Source: Marinilabiliaceae bacterium (GTDB lineage: Bacteria; Bacteroidota; Bacteroidia; Bacteroidales; Marinilabiliaceae). Taken from it: 38,388 bases of DNA. The stretch spans positions 1-38,388 of the forward strand of contig JAFGBR010000024.1 of the NCBI GenBank assembly GCA_016933045.1. Reading direction: 5' to 3'. The notes under the pieces are model-generated. The model was not told where the DNA came from and ran no database searches. It saw only the letters and a list, made by a program, of their open reading frames with translations. Shown one piece after another: positions 8,817 to 17,297 of the stretch. A program made the position numbers and the translations under genes. The stretch's first letter is position 1. Every line of letters starts with the position of its first letter.

Positions 8817-9161
8817 TTAATATTTAATAAGTTCGTAAATTTTTCCTGAAATTTCAAATGCTTCCATTGCCGTACTTAAAATAGGAATTCCTTCATCGTT
8901 ACTTTGCTCAATTGTGTCGGTGTTTGGTTTAAATCCTTTAACAATAATTACAGCAGCAATTTCTTTTAAAGAAGCAATTGCCATAATGTTTTTATGGGTT
9001 TGAAGAGTGATCCAAATGTTTCCATCCTGGATATTACCCATTACATCGCTTAAAAGATCGGATGTGTAACCGCCAGATATTTCATTTTCTAATCCTTCAT
9101 GGCCACTGATAACTGTTAAGTTCAGTTTTTTAACTAAATCACATACCTTCATATTTTGCAC
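8817..9161 (-). CDS. DRTGG-domain-like protein (second copy)
   Basis: A 114-residue protein resembling the DRTGG fold, a small alpha/beta domain otherwise found in regulators joined to CBS domains and in phosphotransacetylase-related proteins. Visible features are the N-terminal KVCDLVKKLNLTVISG, a central GGYTSDLLSDVMG, and alternating strands and helices (AAVIIVKGFKP). It is a paralogue of the 10956-11300 product: both keep SDL(L/M)SDV(M/L) at the same place. The start at 9161 overlaps the HydS-like gene by 23 bases, and a second ATG at 9152 is possible. The overlap implies translational coupling. A ligand- or nucleotide-sensing role is inferred from the fold, not shown. Confidence 0.8.
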   Translation of the reverse strand: MQNMKVCDLVKKLNLTVISGHEGLENEISGGYTSDLLSDVMGNIQDGNIWITLQTHKNIMAIASLKEIAAVIIVKGFKPNTDTIEQSNDEGIPILSTAMEAFEISGKIYELIKY

Positions 9162-10524
9162 CTTTTTTTCTACAATCTTTATCTAAACGATCTTTGCCCC
9201 ATGTTTTTTCAATAATCCTGATAGCATGATCGCTATTTAATTTTTTATTTTTTTCCATCATACGTTGTAAAAAAACGCAATTTGACAGTTGAGCTTCACG
9301 ACGGGTAATGTCTTGTGCCAGGCTTTGGCAATTTGGTGCTCCGCAAGCACCACAGTCTATTCCGGGTAAAAAGCACATCATATTTCTAACCTGTTCCATT
9401 CTTTTCATTGCTTCTTCCATTTCCGATCCGAAAGGTTGCATGGTACGAGGGGGTATTTTATTAATTTGCAGTTTGCCTTCTAAGTAGTTTAATGCTTCGC
9501 GATACTTTTCATCTTCTTGAATTAATGATACAGAAGGGGCTGCCTGAGCGCGTTTTTTTAAACGCTCAATGGTTAAAAAACGATTGCCAGCCATTAAAAC
9601 ACCACCGGCACAACTTTGGTCGCAGGCTCTTAATTCTAAGAAATCAACATTTTGTATTTCGTCGGTTGTTTCTAATCGTTCTAAAAATTCAATAACATTG
9701 TGTATTTCATCAATGGCAATGCATCGTCCTAGCATATTATCGGCTTCGCCATTGGTAAGACTCCATAAAATACCTTTGTCGTATAAGTCGGGAACGTTTA
9801 AATCTTTGCCTCTGTCGGGATCGGGGTTTTGTTTAAGATAATGAAAAACCTTATTGTAAAGAAAATCCATGTTTATGACTCCATCGATGTGTGATTTATC
9901 TTCACCAACCGGACTGTTAGCTGCCGCAATTTTAGCAGCGCAGGGAGTTACGTAAAACATTCCTATTTCATCGGAAGGAATGCCTTTTTGCAATAAAAGT
10001 TCTTTGTAAAATATTGCAGAAGCATCAATTGGAGGCATTATAGTAAGAATGTTATCGGTAAGTGACGGGAATCGTACTTGAATTAGCCTCACAATAGCCG
10101 GACAGAAAGGACTTATATGTGGTTTGTTTCCTTTTGTTTCGGCCATTTTTAACATTGCCTGGTTCACAATATCGGCGGTGTATTCGACCTGGTAAACGTG
10201 AGTGAATCCTAAGTCGTGGAGTATGGAAACAATTTCTTCTTTTCGTATGTGTTTCGAAAATTGGCCAATAAATACCGATGGAATGAGTAATACGCGGTAT
10301 TTATAATCGAATATTGTTTCAAAATCGTCTTGTTCAACATAAATAGCATCGACAGGGCAGGCACGCATACATTCGCCGCAATCGACACACCAGTCTTTGC
10401 GAATATCAGCAATGCCATCTTTTATGCGTATGGCACTGGTTGGACACTGATTCATACAGTGAGTGCATCCGAAGCATTTTTCGGCGTCGACTTTAAGTGC
10501 ATGATAAAAAGTGTCGTGTCTCAT
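9139..10524 (-). CDS. HydS-like protein: ferredoxin plus H-cluster-type hydrogenase domain plus FeS domain
   Basis: A 461-residue protein resembling putative sensory [FeFe]-hydrogenases. Two N-terminal ferredoxin clusters (C17/20/23/27, C46/49/52/56) precede a shortened H-domain with all four cysteine ligands for an H-cluster: C141 (SPFCPAI), C195 with K198 (TPCAAK), and C301/C305 (ACDQSCAGG). The proton-relay cysteine of catalytic enzymes (TSCCP) is replaced by F140, so fast catalysis is unlikely. A C-terminal four-cysteine FeS domain (C391, C394, C399, C416) follows. There is no kinase or PAS domain, so the signal must pass to a partner, probably the neighbouring RsbW-like or DRTGG-like proteins. 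It lies 10 bases after the RsbW-like gene. Sensory function is inference from family and context. Confidence 0.88.
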   Translation of the reverse strand: MRHDTFYHALKVDAEKCFGCTHCMNQCPTSAIRIKDGIADIRKDWCVDCGECMRACPVDAIYVEQDDFETIFDYKYRVLLIPSVFIGQFSKHIRKEEIVSILHDLGFTHVYQVEYTADIVNQAMLKMAETKGNKPHISPFCPAIVRLIQVRFPSLTDNILTIMPPIDASAIFYKELLLQKGIPSDEIGMFYVTPCAAKIAAANSPVGEDKSHIDGVINMDFLYNKVFHYLKQNPDPDRGKDLNVPDLYDKGILWSLTNGEADNMLGRCIAIDEIHNVIEFLERLETTDEIQNVDFLELRACDQSCAGGVLMAGNRFLTIERLKKRAQAAPSVSLIQEDEKYREALNYLEGKLQINKIPPRTMQPFGSEMEEAMKRMEQVRNMMCFLPGIDCGACGAPNCQSLAQDITRREAQLSNCVFLQRMMEKNKKLNSDHAIRIIEKTWGKDRLDKDCRKKGAKYEGM

Positions 10525-10534
10525 TAATAATTAT

Positions 10535-10945
10535 TTAAAAAAAAGTAGTTAATTCAACAATGGTGCCTTTACCAACCTGACTTGATATGTTAAGTTGATC
10601 GACATTTTTTTTAATGTTAGGTAACCCCATTCCTGCACCGAAACCCATTTCACGTACTTTTTGCGATGCAGTAGAATAACCTTCCTGCATAGCCAGATCA
10701 ATATCGGGTATACCCGGTCCATCATCTTCAATACAAATGCAAATTCTCTCCGGGGTAATGTCGGCGGTTATTTCACCTTTATAGGCATGTGCTACAACAT
10801 TAACTTCGGCTTCGTATAAAGCTACAACAATACGTTTAATAATTGAAGGATTTACATTTAATTGCTTCAATGTTTTTTTTACATTACTTGAAGCATTTCC
10901 TGCTTTTGTGAAATTACCACCTTCTATTTCGTATTTAAATATCAT
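10535..10945 (-). CDS. RsbW/SpoIIAB-like serine kinase or anti-sigma ATPase
   Basis: A 136-residue protein consisting only of an HATPase_c domain of the anti-sigma factor type. The N box is EAEVNVVAHAY (E45, N49), the G1 box is DDGPGI (D75-G78) and the G2 box is GFGAGMGLPNIKK. In known partner-switching systems such proteins phosphorylate a STAS antagonist and bind a sigma factor, while a SpoIIE-type phosphatase reverses the reaction. The matching phosphatase is encoded at 11490-12683, but no STAS gene or sigma factor is visible. It is 10 bases from both neighbours (DRTGG upstream, HydS-like downstream), a layout that suggests these three products form one signalling unit. Confidence 0.9.
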   Translation of the reverse strand: MIFKYEIEGGNFTKAGNASSNVKKTLKQLNVNPSIIKRIVVALYEAEVNVVAHAYKGEITADITPERICICIEDDGPGIPDIDLAMQEGYSTASQKVREMGFGAGMGLPNIKKNVDQLNISSQVGKGTIVELTTFF

Positions 10946-10955
10946 AGCTAAAATG

Positions 10956-11300
10956 TTAATAAACAGGTTGCATACCTTTTACATATAACATACCTATAGC
11001 TTTAAACATTGAATAGGGGCATTCAAGTAAAACCATTTGGTTTTCTTCGGCAATTTTTTTCATCTCGGGAGTGACCTTTTTACCTCGTACAAAAAGAATA
11101 TTGCTAATGTCGGCCATTTCGGCAGTGCGTATGGTTTGAAGGTTGCATAACCCTGTTACCAGTAAAAGATTGTGGGTGTCAAGAGTAAGTACATCGCTCA
11201 TTAAATCACTTGCAAATACATGTTCAATGGTGCTGTTAAGGAAATTACTACCACAAACAATTTTTGCATTTAGCAATTCTGCAACCTTTTGAATCTCCAT
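10956..11300 (-). CDS. DRTGG-domain-like protein (first copy)
   Basis: A 114-residue alpha/beta protein similar in plan to the product of 8817-9161: N-terminal KVAELLNAKIVCG, the shared FASDLMSDVLT motif, a strand-helix repeat (ISNILFVRGKK) and a C-terminal helix with Tyr and Met. The canonical DRTGG residues themselves are not obvious, so the assignment rests on overall pattern and on the recurring pairing of such genes with HydS and RsbW-like genes. It begins the second half of the regulatory block after a 189-base gap, so it may have its own promoter, although I could not place one. It may bind a small ligand or stand in for the missing STAS partner (inference). Confidence 0.75.
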   Translation of the reverse strand: MEIQKVAELLNAKIVCGSNFLNSTIEHVFASDLMSDVLTLDTHNLLLVTGLCNLQTIRTAEMADISNILFVRGKKVTPEMKKIAEENQMVLLECPYSMFKAIGMLYVKGMQPVY

Positions 11301-11489
11301 TTGTGCGATTTGTATTTTGTAAACGCCTAACTAACAGGTGTTTCTTATTAAAGAAATTTTTCCTGAATACGACCGCAAACTACTATCTTTCCATGATAAA
11401 AAAAAATGGGTTTTTGAAGAAATGTGTAATATGTATCAAGTCTAAATAAATTCATATATTTTTTGGTAATGATTTATATACTAAATGGA

Positions 11490-12683
11490 TTAAATAAATT
11501 CCAAAATAACGTCTTTCAGAAATTTGTGTTCAAGAAGGTTGCATATTCTACGTATTACAGATCTTCTTAGTTCGAGTTCAACAGGCATGGTAGGATCCTG
11601 ATGAGCAAGGTTAATGCGGGTTCCAATAATCATGTGTATGTGATCACTTTCGAGAAAAAGTTTTACTATTTGATCGGCAGGCCCTTTTGTAAATCTGTAT
11701 TCGGGGGTAAAAGATTCCAGTATTTGGTGAACTTTACCTAATGTTATGATACCTTCAGTTACAAGGTTAAAACCTTCAACTGTTGATATAGGGGGAAGAT
11801 CAGGGTCTGGTTGTTCGGTAAGGTTATCGTATTTTAGCCCAAGTTCACGTGCAATAATTTCGGCAGTAGTACCCCCTGAAATAATTTTTTTTCCTTGGTA
11901 TTGTTGAATTCTCAGGCTGAATTCGAGATCGTTTTTTTCATTGAATGGTGGTCCGGAAACAAAAAGCAGTTTTCGAGGCTCACGAAAATATATTATTCCA
12001 CACGATGTGTCATCTTTCGATTTTCCGCCATCGTTTAACTCGGCCATATTTACAATTTTGCGCGATAGTTTTGATGATGATGCAAATGGTTCGTGCAATA
12101 TCATTTTTAAAATATAGTCAGAAACGCCATCTAATCCCCAGCCGAATGGGTATTTTTTACTTCCCATGCCCGATTGAAATATGCCATCGGACCAAAAAAA
12201 TATTCTGTCTTCTTTTGTGGCTTTAAACTGACATTTTCTAAGTTTTTTACCTTTTGTTTTATCACTATCTAAAGTTATAATCTCCCAGTTGGGATCGAAA
12301 ATGTTGTTATCGCGAATTATTAATGAAGGCGGATTGTCGTATTCAACAATGGTTGTTTGTCCGTTAAAATCAATATCGATAATTGTAAAAGTGCTGTAAC
12401 TCATTTTGCGTTCACTGCAAATGGGTAGTGTACTCATTATTATTTCGGCAGTTTCCTGTAAATCTTTTTGGTCGATGGTGAAATTCATAGCCATACTGGC
12501 TGTTAATGTGGCCAGTACGTTTGCTTTAACTCCGCTTCCCATGCCATCCGAGAGAACAATGATAGTGCGACCGTCTTCTTTAACTCTGCGTGATAAGAAT
12601 TTATCGCCACAAATTAATTCACCAACGTGGTTGATTTGGTTACAAAAAACATCGAGAAAAAACATGTTATTGGATATGGTCAT
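11490..12683 (-). CDS. SpoIIE/RsbU-like PP2C phosphatase with uncharacterised C-terminal domain
   Basis: A 397-residue protein. Residues ~8-235 form a PP2C-type serine phosphatase with the metal-binding acidic residues D27 (CGDKF), D46 (LSDGMGSG), D166 (WSDGIF) and D224/D225 (DDTSCG). Residues ~236-397 form a further domain (SGPPFNEK, ISGGTTAEIIAREL, EGIITLGK) that I do not recognise beyond its presence in this hydrogenase-linked family. The ATG at 12683 overlaps the HydS/PAS gene by 17 bases. The ATG at 12665 (MFFLDVFCNQIN) fits family N-termini better and would start right after that gene's stop. Either way the two are translationally coupled. It probably dephosphorylates a protein target under control of the upstream sensor. 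Confidence 0.87.
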   Translation of the reverse strand: MTISNNMFFLDVFCNQINHVGELICGDKFLSRRVKEDGRTIIVLSDGMGSGVKANVLATLTASMAMNFTIDQKDLQETAEIIMSTLPICSERKMSYSTFTIIDIDFNGQTTIVEYDNPPSLIIRDNNIFDPNWEIITLDSDKTKGKKLRKCQFKATKEDRIFFWSDGIFQSGMGSKKYPFGWGLDGVSDYILKMILHEPFASSSKLSRKIVNMAELNDGGKSKDDTSCGIIYFREPRKLLFVSGPPFNEKNDLEFSLRIQQYQGKKIISGGTTAEIIARELGLKYDNLTEQPDPDLPPISTVEGFNLVTEGIITLGKVHQILESFTPEYRFTKGPADQIVKLFLESDHIHMIIGTRINLAHQDPTMPVELELRRSVIRRICNLLEHKFLKDVILEFI

Positions 12684-14526
12684 CAGCGTCTCCTGATTTT
12701 TGAGATTCGATAATTGATTTTAGTGTTTTTTCTGTTTTTGAAGCACTTTCGCCTAATAGGAAGGCGATTTGCTGAACTGTTTCCAGATTTTCGCGAATTA
12801 CACTTTGAGCCCGGTTAATTATTTCTTCGCGGCGTACTTCGGGTTTTGTTAAATCGCGTATTATGCCACCAACAACTGAGTTTTTATGTATTGTAAAAAC
12901 AGATACGTTAAGAAGCGTATTTCCCAGTTGAGTGTCGCGGTTTAGTAAATCTTGCCCTGACTGTAATACGGTTTGGAAATAACGGTGAAAAGGAACAAGA
13001 GATTGCAGATCGGCACCTTTTAAACCGGGTATTAACTCTGATATTTGTTGTGCATCATCGCCCAGCATTTGGGCAAACACCCGGTTTGATTCGATAATTT
13101 TAAGTTTATCATTTACAATTACAACACCAGCTTTGAGTTTATCGAGCATAGCAGTAATAGTTTCAGCAGCTTCACGTGCGGTTTTTTCTTCGGCACGCGA
13201 TTTTTCTTCGCTTATAAGTAAGGCTTCCTGGGTTTTTTTTAGTTTTTCATTGGCGGCATTAACCTTGTTGATGTATGTGTGTAGTTGCTTATTGGTATAA
13301 GTGTAACACATTTCGTAGTTGGTTAAACCTTGAGTGTAAGCAATTGCAAATTCGCGGCAAGTAGGGTAACCACAAGCGCCACACCCCAACTGGTCTCTTT
13401 CGTTGGCCTTTCCCATTTCGTGTAAAACCTGTTGTATTTGCGCTTCGGTGGGTATAGGCAATCTTAAGTCGGAAGCTTTAAAAGTTCGTTTAAAATCGAG
13501 AGAACTGAATTGTTCAATATCTTTTTCCCACACATCAATACTGATGCCGGCTAACCGTTTTTTAACATATTTGATAACCTGAGCTCTGCGTTTATATCTT
13601 TTTCCGTTAGGAGATGCTCCGGGACCCATGTGGCATCCCCGGCAATAAAACAGGTCGAGGTGTTGCTGTAGTTCCACGTCGGTGGTAAACTCTTTAATTG
13701 ATTGTAAAAAGTTGGTGCGTCCTTCGGTAATTATTATGCTTCCGTTTAAAAGATCCTGGTTGATATCGACCGATTGGAGCATTCCGTGGCTAATAGGGAA
13801 TAGGCCACCTTTGCGCCCAACGGGAGGGTCGAACTCGCTAAAAGCCACTGAGTTTTCGGTAATTTCAAATTCATTGAATAACTCTCTTAACTCAATAAAG
13901 GTGATAACGGCATCAATTTTACCATCGGTATTATTAAACTTTCGGGCATCGTTTTTGGCACCAGCGCAAGCAGTAATGTATACTATTTTGGTGTCGGTTC
14001 CATATTTTTTATGGATAACTTTGGCCATAGCCGTGAATGGCGTTATTATAGGGGCGAGGTTTTTAACAAGTTCGGGATGTTCTTTTTCGATGAAGTCAAC
14101 AACAGGAGGGCATTTGGTAGATATATAATACTTTCCTTCGAAGTTTGAAAACAACTCTTTGTATTTGAGAGCTACCAAATCGACACCAAAAGCCACTTCG
14201 GTTACCAGGTTAAAGCCCAGCGCTCGAATCATAGCCACAAATTTTCGATAGTCGGTAATGTCAGTGAATTCGCCCGATATGGCCGGGTCACACATGGCCG
14301 CTATATTACCCGAACTGTTAATTAATTCTTTAACAAGTGTTTTTTCATCTCTAATGCTGATTGCATCTTTTGAGCACATGGTAACACAATGTCCACAACC
14401 AATACATCGCGAAGCCATTATTTGCGCATAACCGTCGGCAATTTTAATAGCTTTAGCAGGGCATGTTCTTATGCAAGTAAGACTTAAGTTGCATTTGTTT
14501 TTGTCGGTTAGGATGAGCTGTTTCAT
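12667..14526 (-). CDS. HydS-like sensor: FeS/H-cluster-related domain, coiled coil and PAS
   Basis: A 619-residue protein and probable first gene of the regulatory operon. The N-terminal ferredoxin part has a complete cluster (C41/44/47/51) and an incomplete one (C12, S15, C18, C22: serine at the second position). The hydrogenase-like domain has C139 (STKCPPV), C187 (TACAGAK) and C295-x2-C298 (YCRGCHMGPG), whereas catalytic enzymes have C-x3-C here. A four-cysteine FeS domain (C382, C385, C390, C407), a Glu/Lys-rich coiled coil (~420-455) and a PAS domain (~456-575) follow, then a helical tail without a kinase. The likely role is a redox or H2 sensor acting on the co-translated SpoIIE-like phosphatase. 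Whether it binds a real H-cluster is uncertain. Confidence 0.87.
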   Translation of the reverse strand: MKQLILTDKNKCNLSLTCIRTCPAKAIKIADGYAQIMASRCIGCGHCVTMCSKDAISIRDEKTLVKELINSSGNIAAMCDPAISGEFTDITDYRKFVAMIRALGFNLVTEVAFGVDLVALKYKELFSNFEGKYYISTKCPPVVDFIEKEHPELVKNLAPIITPFTAMAKVIHKKYGTDTKIVYITACAGAKNDARKFNNTDGKIDAVITFIELRELFNEFEITENSVAFSEFDPPVGRKGGLFPISHGMLQSVDINQDLLNGSIIITEGRTNFLQSIKEFTTDVELQQHLDLFYCRGCHMGPGASPNGKRYKRRAQVIKYVKKRLAGISIDVWEKDIEQFSSLDFKRTFKASDLRLPIPTEAQIQQVLHEMGKANERDQLGCGACGYPTCREFAIAYTQGLTNYEMCYTYTNKQLHTYINKVNAANEKLKKTQEALLISEEKSRAEEKTAREAAETITAMLDKLKAGVVIVNDKLKIIESNRVFAQMLGDDAQQISELIPGLKGADLQSLVPFHRYFQTVLQSGQDLLNRDTQLGNTLLNVSVFTIHKNSVVGGIIRDLTKPEVRREEIINRAQSVIRENLETVQQIAFLLGESASKTEKTLKSIIESQKSGDADDHIQ

Positions 14527-14575
14527 ATACTTTTGTGTTATTATAAGCTCTTAAAGGGTTATGTTTATTTTGTAT

Positions 14576-16168
14576 TTATTCGGTTTTTATATTGAAATAA
14601 GAAATAGATTGTCTGTCTTGCCATTGCAAATGTATGGAGTTGGTAGAAATACCAATGTAATTATTATCGTCAGATGCCACCTTACTGTTTATGTAAACTA
14701 CATAACGTTTGTTGTTTTTGTAATTAAGAACAAGTTGTTTGGAATAAGTGCCATCATCGTTTAACCGGGCACAAAACAGGCCGTCTTTTTGAGGATCCAT
14801 CATTGGTTTTACTTTGTTTCGCAAAGCCAAATCGGATGATGTGTTTTTGATAAAGTCGTTAAAGAAAATATATACATTGTTATTTTTTTCGAGTGTAAAA
14901 AAGGAACTGGCATAACCAAAATCGTTAAGTGTGTATTGTTTTTTAGGTATTATTATTGAGTTGATAATAGAAAACTGTTTGTCGGTTTTAAATGCAAGTA
15001 TTGTTTCAAATTTGTAGTTCGAAATATCTATTTTAGAAATAGTTAATGCAGATAAAGCATAAGTTTCATTAATGGTAGATTTTTCGAGTAATAACCAACA
15101 GGATTGATCCTGGTTTTCGATGATGGTTTTTATTTGGTAATTTTTTGTAATGCCCTCACCTTCATATACTTGTTTTTCTTTTTTGTCGTTAATGGCAGCA
15201 ATTAACGGTATGTTAAATCTTGCAGTTTGTGTAGATGAAATTTTGGTATTTGGGATATCGATTTTTATCATAAAAATGCCATCCGAATCATCACCTCCAA
15301 AGGAGTCTTCAATGTCGGAAAATGATCCGGCAACGATTAAATCATTTTGGTTTTTCGACAACTGAAAGCGGAGTGAAGATATTGCATAGTTTGGTAAAAC
15401 AACATCGGCATAATTGAATGAATATTCACTGTTAGTAATGAAAATACGGTATGTTTTTTCGGAAAGCATGCTTGGTTTTATAGTGGAATTTAATCCCTGG
15501 TATACCGGTATTATTATTTGTCCTTTATTTGTGATAAAGGCATTTTTAACGGTTGACCATTTACGTAGTAATGAAGTGTTGATAAAGTACGATTTTACTT
15601 TTTTCTCTTTGCTGTTGAAAACTAAAGCTTCCAGTGTGACGTAATCTGAATGTTTATTAAAACTTTCGGTTGTTATACCGCAATAATTTTGATCATCGGA
15701 AGTAACGATTTGAAAATTATTTGCTTTTTCAATGTCATCGATCTTGAAATAACCTATCGATAACAGGTCGCCTGTTTTTTTACCATCATTATCTATTTGT
15801 TGTAAAAAAAACATTATTTGTTTTTTGTTTCTGTCGCGTGTTGATAGCAATATATATACGGTATTGTTTAGTTTAATCAGGTTAAGGGGCGAAAATATGT
15901 TGGGCAGGCAATTTGACGATTCGTTATCGGATATTACAGGAGTGGATGATACCTTACTCATGTCGTCTATTTTGTATTTAACAATGCTCCAGTTGGTTTT
16001 GTCTTGTTTGAGCAATGTTAGAAGAAAATTGTCATTGATAATTTTACCTTCGTTGAGATCAGAAAAATCAGTTGATATTTTTTCGCTGAACTGAATGTTG
16101 AATTTTTGTTGCGACAGTATGGCTGTTGATAATGATATGAGCATTAAAAGTCCGACTATAATTTTCAT
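14576..16168 (-). CDS. Secreted protein of unknown function
   Basis: A 530-residue product with a clear signal peptide (MKIIVGLLMLISLSTAILSQQ). The rest is beta-rich with repeated strand pairs and many Asn, Lys, Ser and Asp residues. Motifs such as FGGDDSDGIFMIKID and GLFCARLNDDGTY suggest blades of a propeller that binds or stores something outside the inner membrane. I recognise no enzyme motif and no C-terminal sorting domain. The stop is only 49 bases upstream of the HydS/PAS gene on the same strand, but the exported product does not fit the hydrogenase signalling set. It is divergent from the large plus-strand operon, and the shared 180-base region between them may hold both promoters. 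Confidence 0.8.
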   Translation of the reverse strand: MKIIVGLLMLISLSTAILSQQKFNIQFSEKISTDFSDLNEGKIINDNFLLTLLKQDKTNWSIVKYKIDDMSKVSSTPVISDNESSNCLPNIFSPLNLIKLNNTVYILLSTRDRNKKQIMFFLQQIDNDGKKTGDLLSIGYFKIDDIEKANNFQIVTSDDQNYCGITTESFNKHSDYVTLEALVFNSKEKKVKSYFINTSLLRKWSTVKNAFITNKGQIIIPVYQGLNSTIKPSMLSEKTYRIFITNSEYSFNYADVVLPNYAISSLRFQLSKNQNDLIVAGSFSDIEDSFGGDDSDGIFMIKIDIPNTKISSTQTARFNIPLIAAINDKKEKQVYEGEGITKNYQIKTIIENQDQSCWLLLEKSTINETYALSALTISKIDISNYKFETILAFKTDKQFSIINSIIIPKKQYTLNDFGYASSFFTLEKNNNVYIFFNDFIKNTSSDLALRNKVKPMMDPQKDGLFCARLNDDGTYSKQLVLNYKNNKRYVVYINSKVASDDNNYIGISTNSIHLQWQDRQSISYFNIKTE

Positions 16169-16350
16169 TTTAAAAAAATTTAAGATTATATATTTTCAAA
16201 AATAGGTAAATCTTTTAAATATAAATTAAATGTGCTAATGACAATTGAAAGAGATAATGTAAAAAGGTTTGTTGTTAAAAAATGTTAATAGAAGATATTG
16301 AATTAATTAAAATAATAAGTAATATTATACCGTTTTTTTTTAATGTAGTT

Positions 16351-17271
16351 ATGATTAAAAGTTTATTGGTTGTATTGTTTTTTGTTGTTACCGGGTATTT
16401 AAATGGTCAGATTAAAGATAATATTGATGCCGTTAAAAATGATTTTTTCAAAAACAGATCAATTAAAGAATCGAGTAACCGGTATTTTAATAATAATGAA
16501 TATTATCAAGTAATTTCTGAGCTGTCGGGATTGTTGGTTGATGAGGATAAAAAGTTTCATTGGCTTGCTACAAAAATGTTTTTACAGTTTATTAATGAGC
16601 AGAATTACTTGACTAAAAAGCAGGAGATAGTATATGTTTTAATTGAAAAGGGACTTGCATTAAAAGAGGTTGATATCGATTATTTAATTGTAAATAATTT
16701 TTTAGAATTTTCGTCAAGTTTTTTTAATACACCATCAAAGGGGTTATTGTCCAGACGAATTATTGAAACTCCAAATCATTTTGCTTTTTTTATGAGGTTG
16801 GCAGGGCAAATTGGGTTAACTGATATGACAACATATATTGAAGGGTTAGTCAATGACAAAAAAACAAGTGAAAAAGTTAAATGGCAGTCGAGGTTAGCAC
16901 TTGCAAAGATGGGAGACCCAATACATAAAGATTACTGTATTAACAGGATAAAGTCGGTAAAAGCCAATAATGAGGTTATTGATAGAGTTTATCCTGATTT
17001 GATATATCTTAACGATAAAGATAGTTACCAATATTTGTTTGATGTAATAATGAGTGATGAAAAAGGTTGTACATCAACTGACCCCGATAATGAGCTGCCA
17101 ATGTTGTGTGCTTATCGTATTATTGAACTTATAGCTACGCATATTGAAAATTTTCCTGTAAAAGTATTGGAAAGTGGCGATTTGGCTGTAAGTAGTTACT
17201 CAGATGCATTAATTGACGTGAGAGATTGGATTATTAATAACCGGCACAGTTTTATTTTGAAAGAGAACTGA
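16351..17271 (+). CDS. Small exported helical (HEAT-like) protein heading the large operon
   Basis: The open frame begins at 16282, but the ATG at 16351 starts a typical signal peptide (MIKSLLVVLFFVVTGYLNGQ), so I place the start there, giving 306 residues. After the leader the protein is mostly alpha-helical, with repeated helix pairs (for example DKKFHWLATKMFLQFINEQN and VKWQSRLALAKMGDP) resembling HEAT/TPR-type scaffolds. Two cysteines (GCTSTDPDNELPMLC) could form a disulphide. I know no close family. It lies 26 bases before the 1504-residue protein gene on the same strand, so it is probably the first gene of the secreted-protein operon, perhaps a periplasmic helper. Confidence 0.75.
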   Translation: MIKSLLVVLFFVVTGYLNGQIKDNIDAVKNDFFKNRSIKESSNRYFNNNEYYQVISELSGLLVDEDKKFHWLATKMFLQFINEQNYLTKKQEIVYVLIEKGLALKEVDIDYLIVNNFLEFSSSFFNTPSKGLLSRRIIETPNHFAFFMRLAGQIGLTDMTTYIEGLVNDKKTSEKVKWQSRLALAKMGDPIHKDYCINRIKSVKANNEVIDRVYPDLIYLNDKDSYQYLFDVIMSDEKGCTSTDPDNELPMLCAYRIIELIATHIENFPVKVLESGDLAVSSYSDALIDVRDWIINNRHSFILKEN

Positions 17272-17297
17272 TTGTTGTGAACTGTTGAATTTATAAT

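Noticed and set aside
13682-14128. 148-codon plus-strand open frame opposite the HydS/PAS gene
   Set aside because: It is fully antisense to a gene with clear FeS motifs and has no recognisable product or leader of its own.
9139-14526. HydS-like proteins as additional catalytic hydrogenases
   Set aside because: Both lack the TSCCP proton-relay cysteine, and one has altered ligand spacing, so a sensory role fits better.
14527-14575. Promoter for the HydS regulatory operon
   Set aside because: I looked for the Bacteroidota TTTG/TAnnTTTG pair on the minus strand and found no convincing match with correct spacing.
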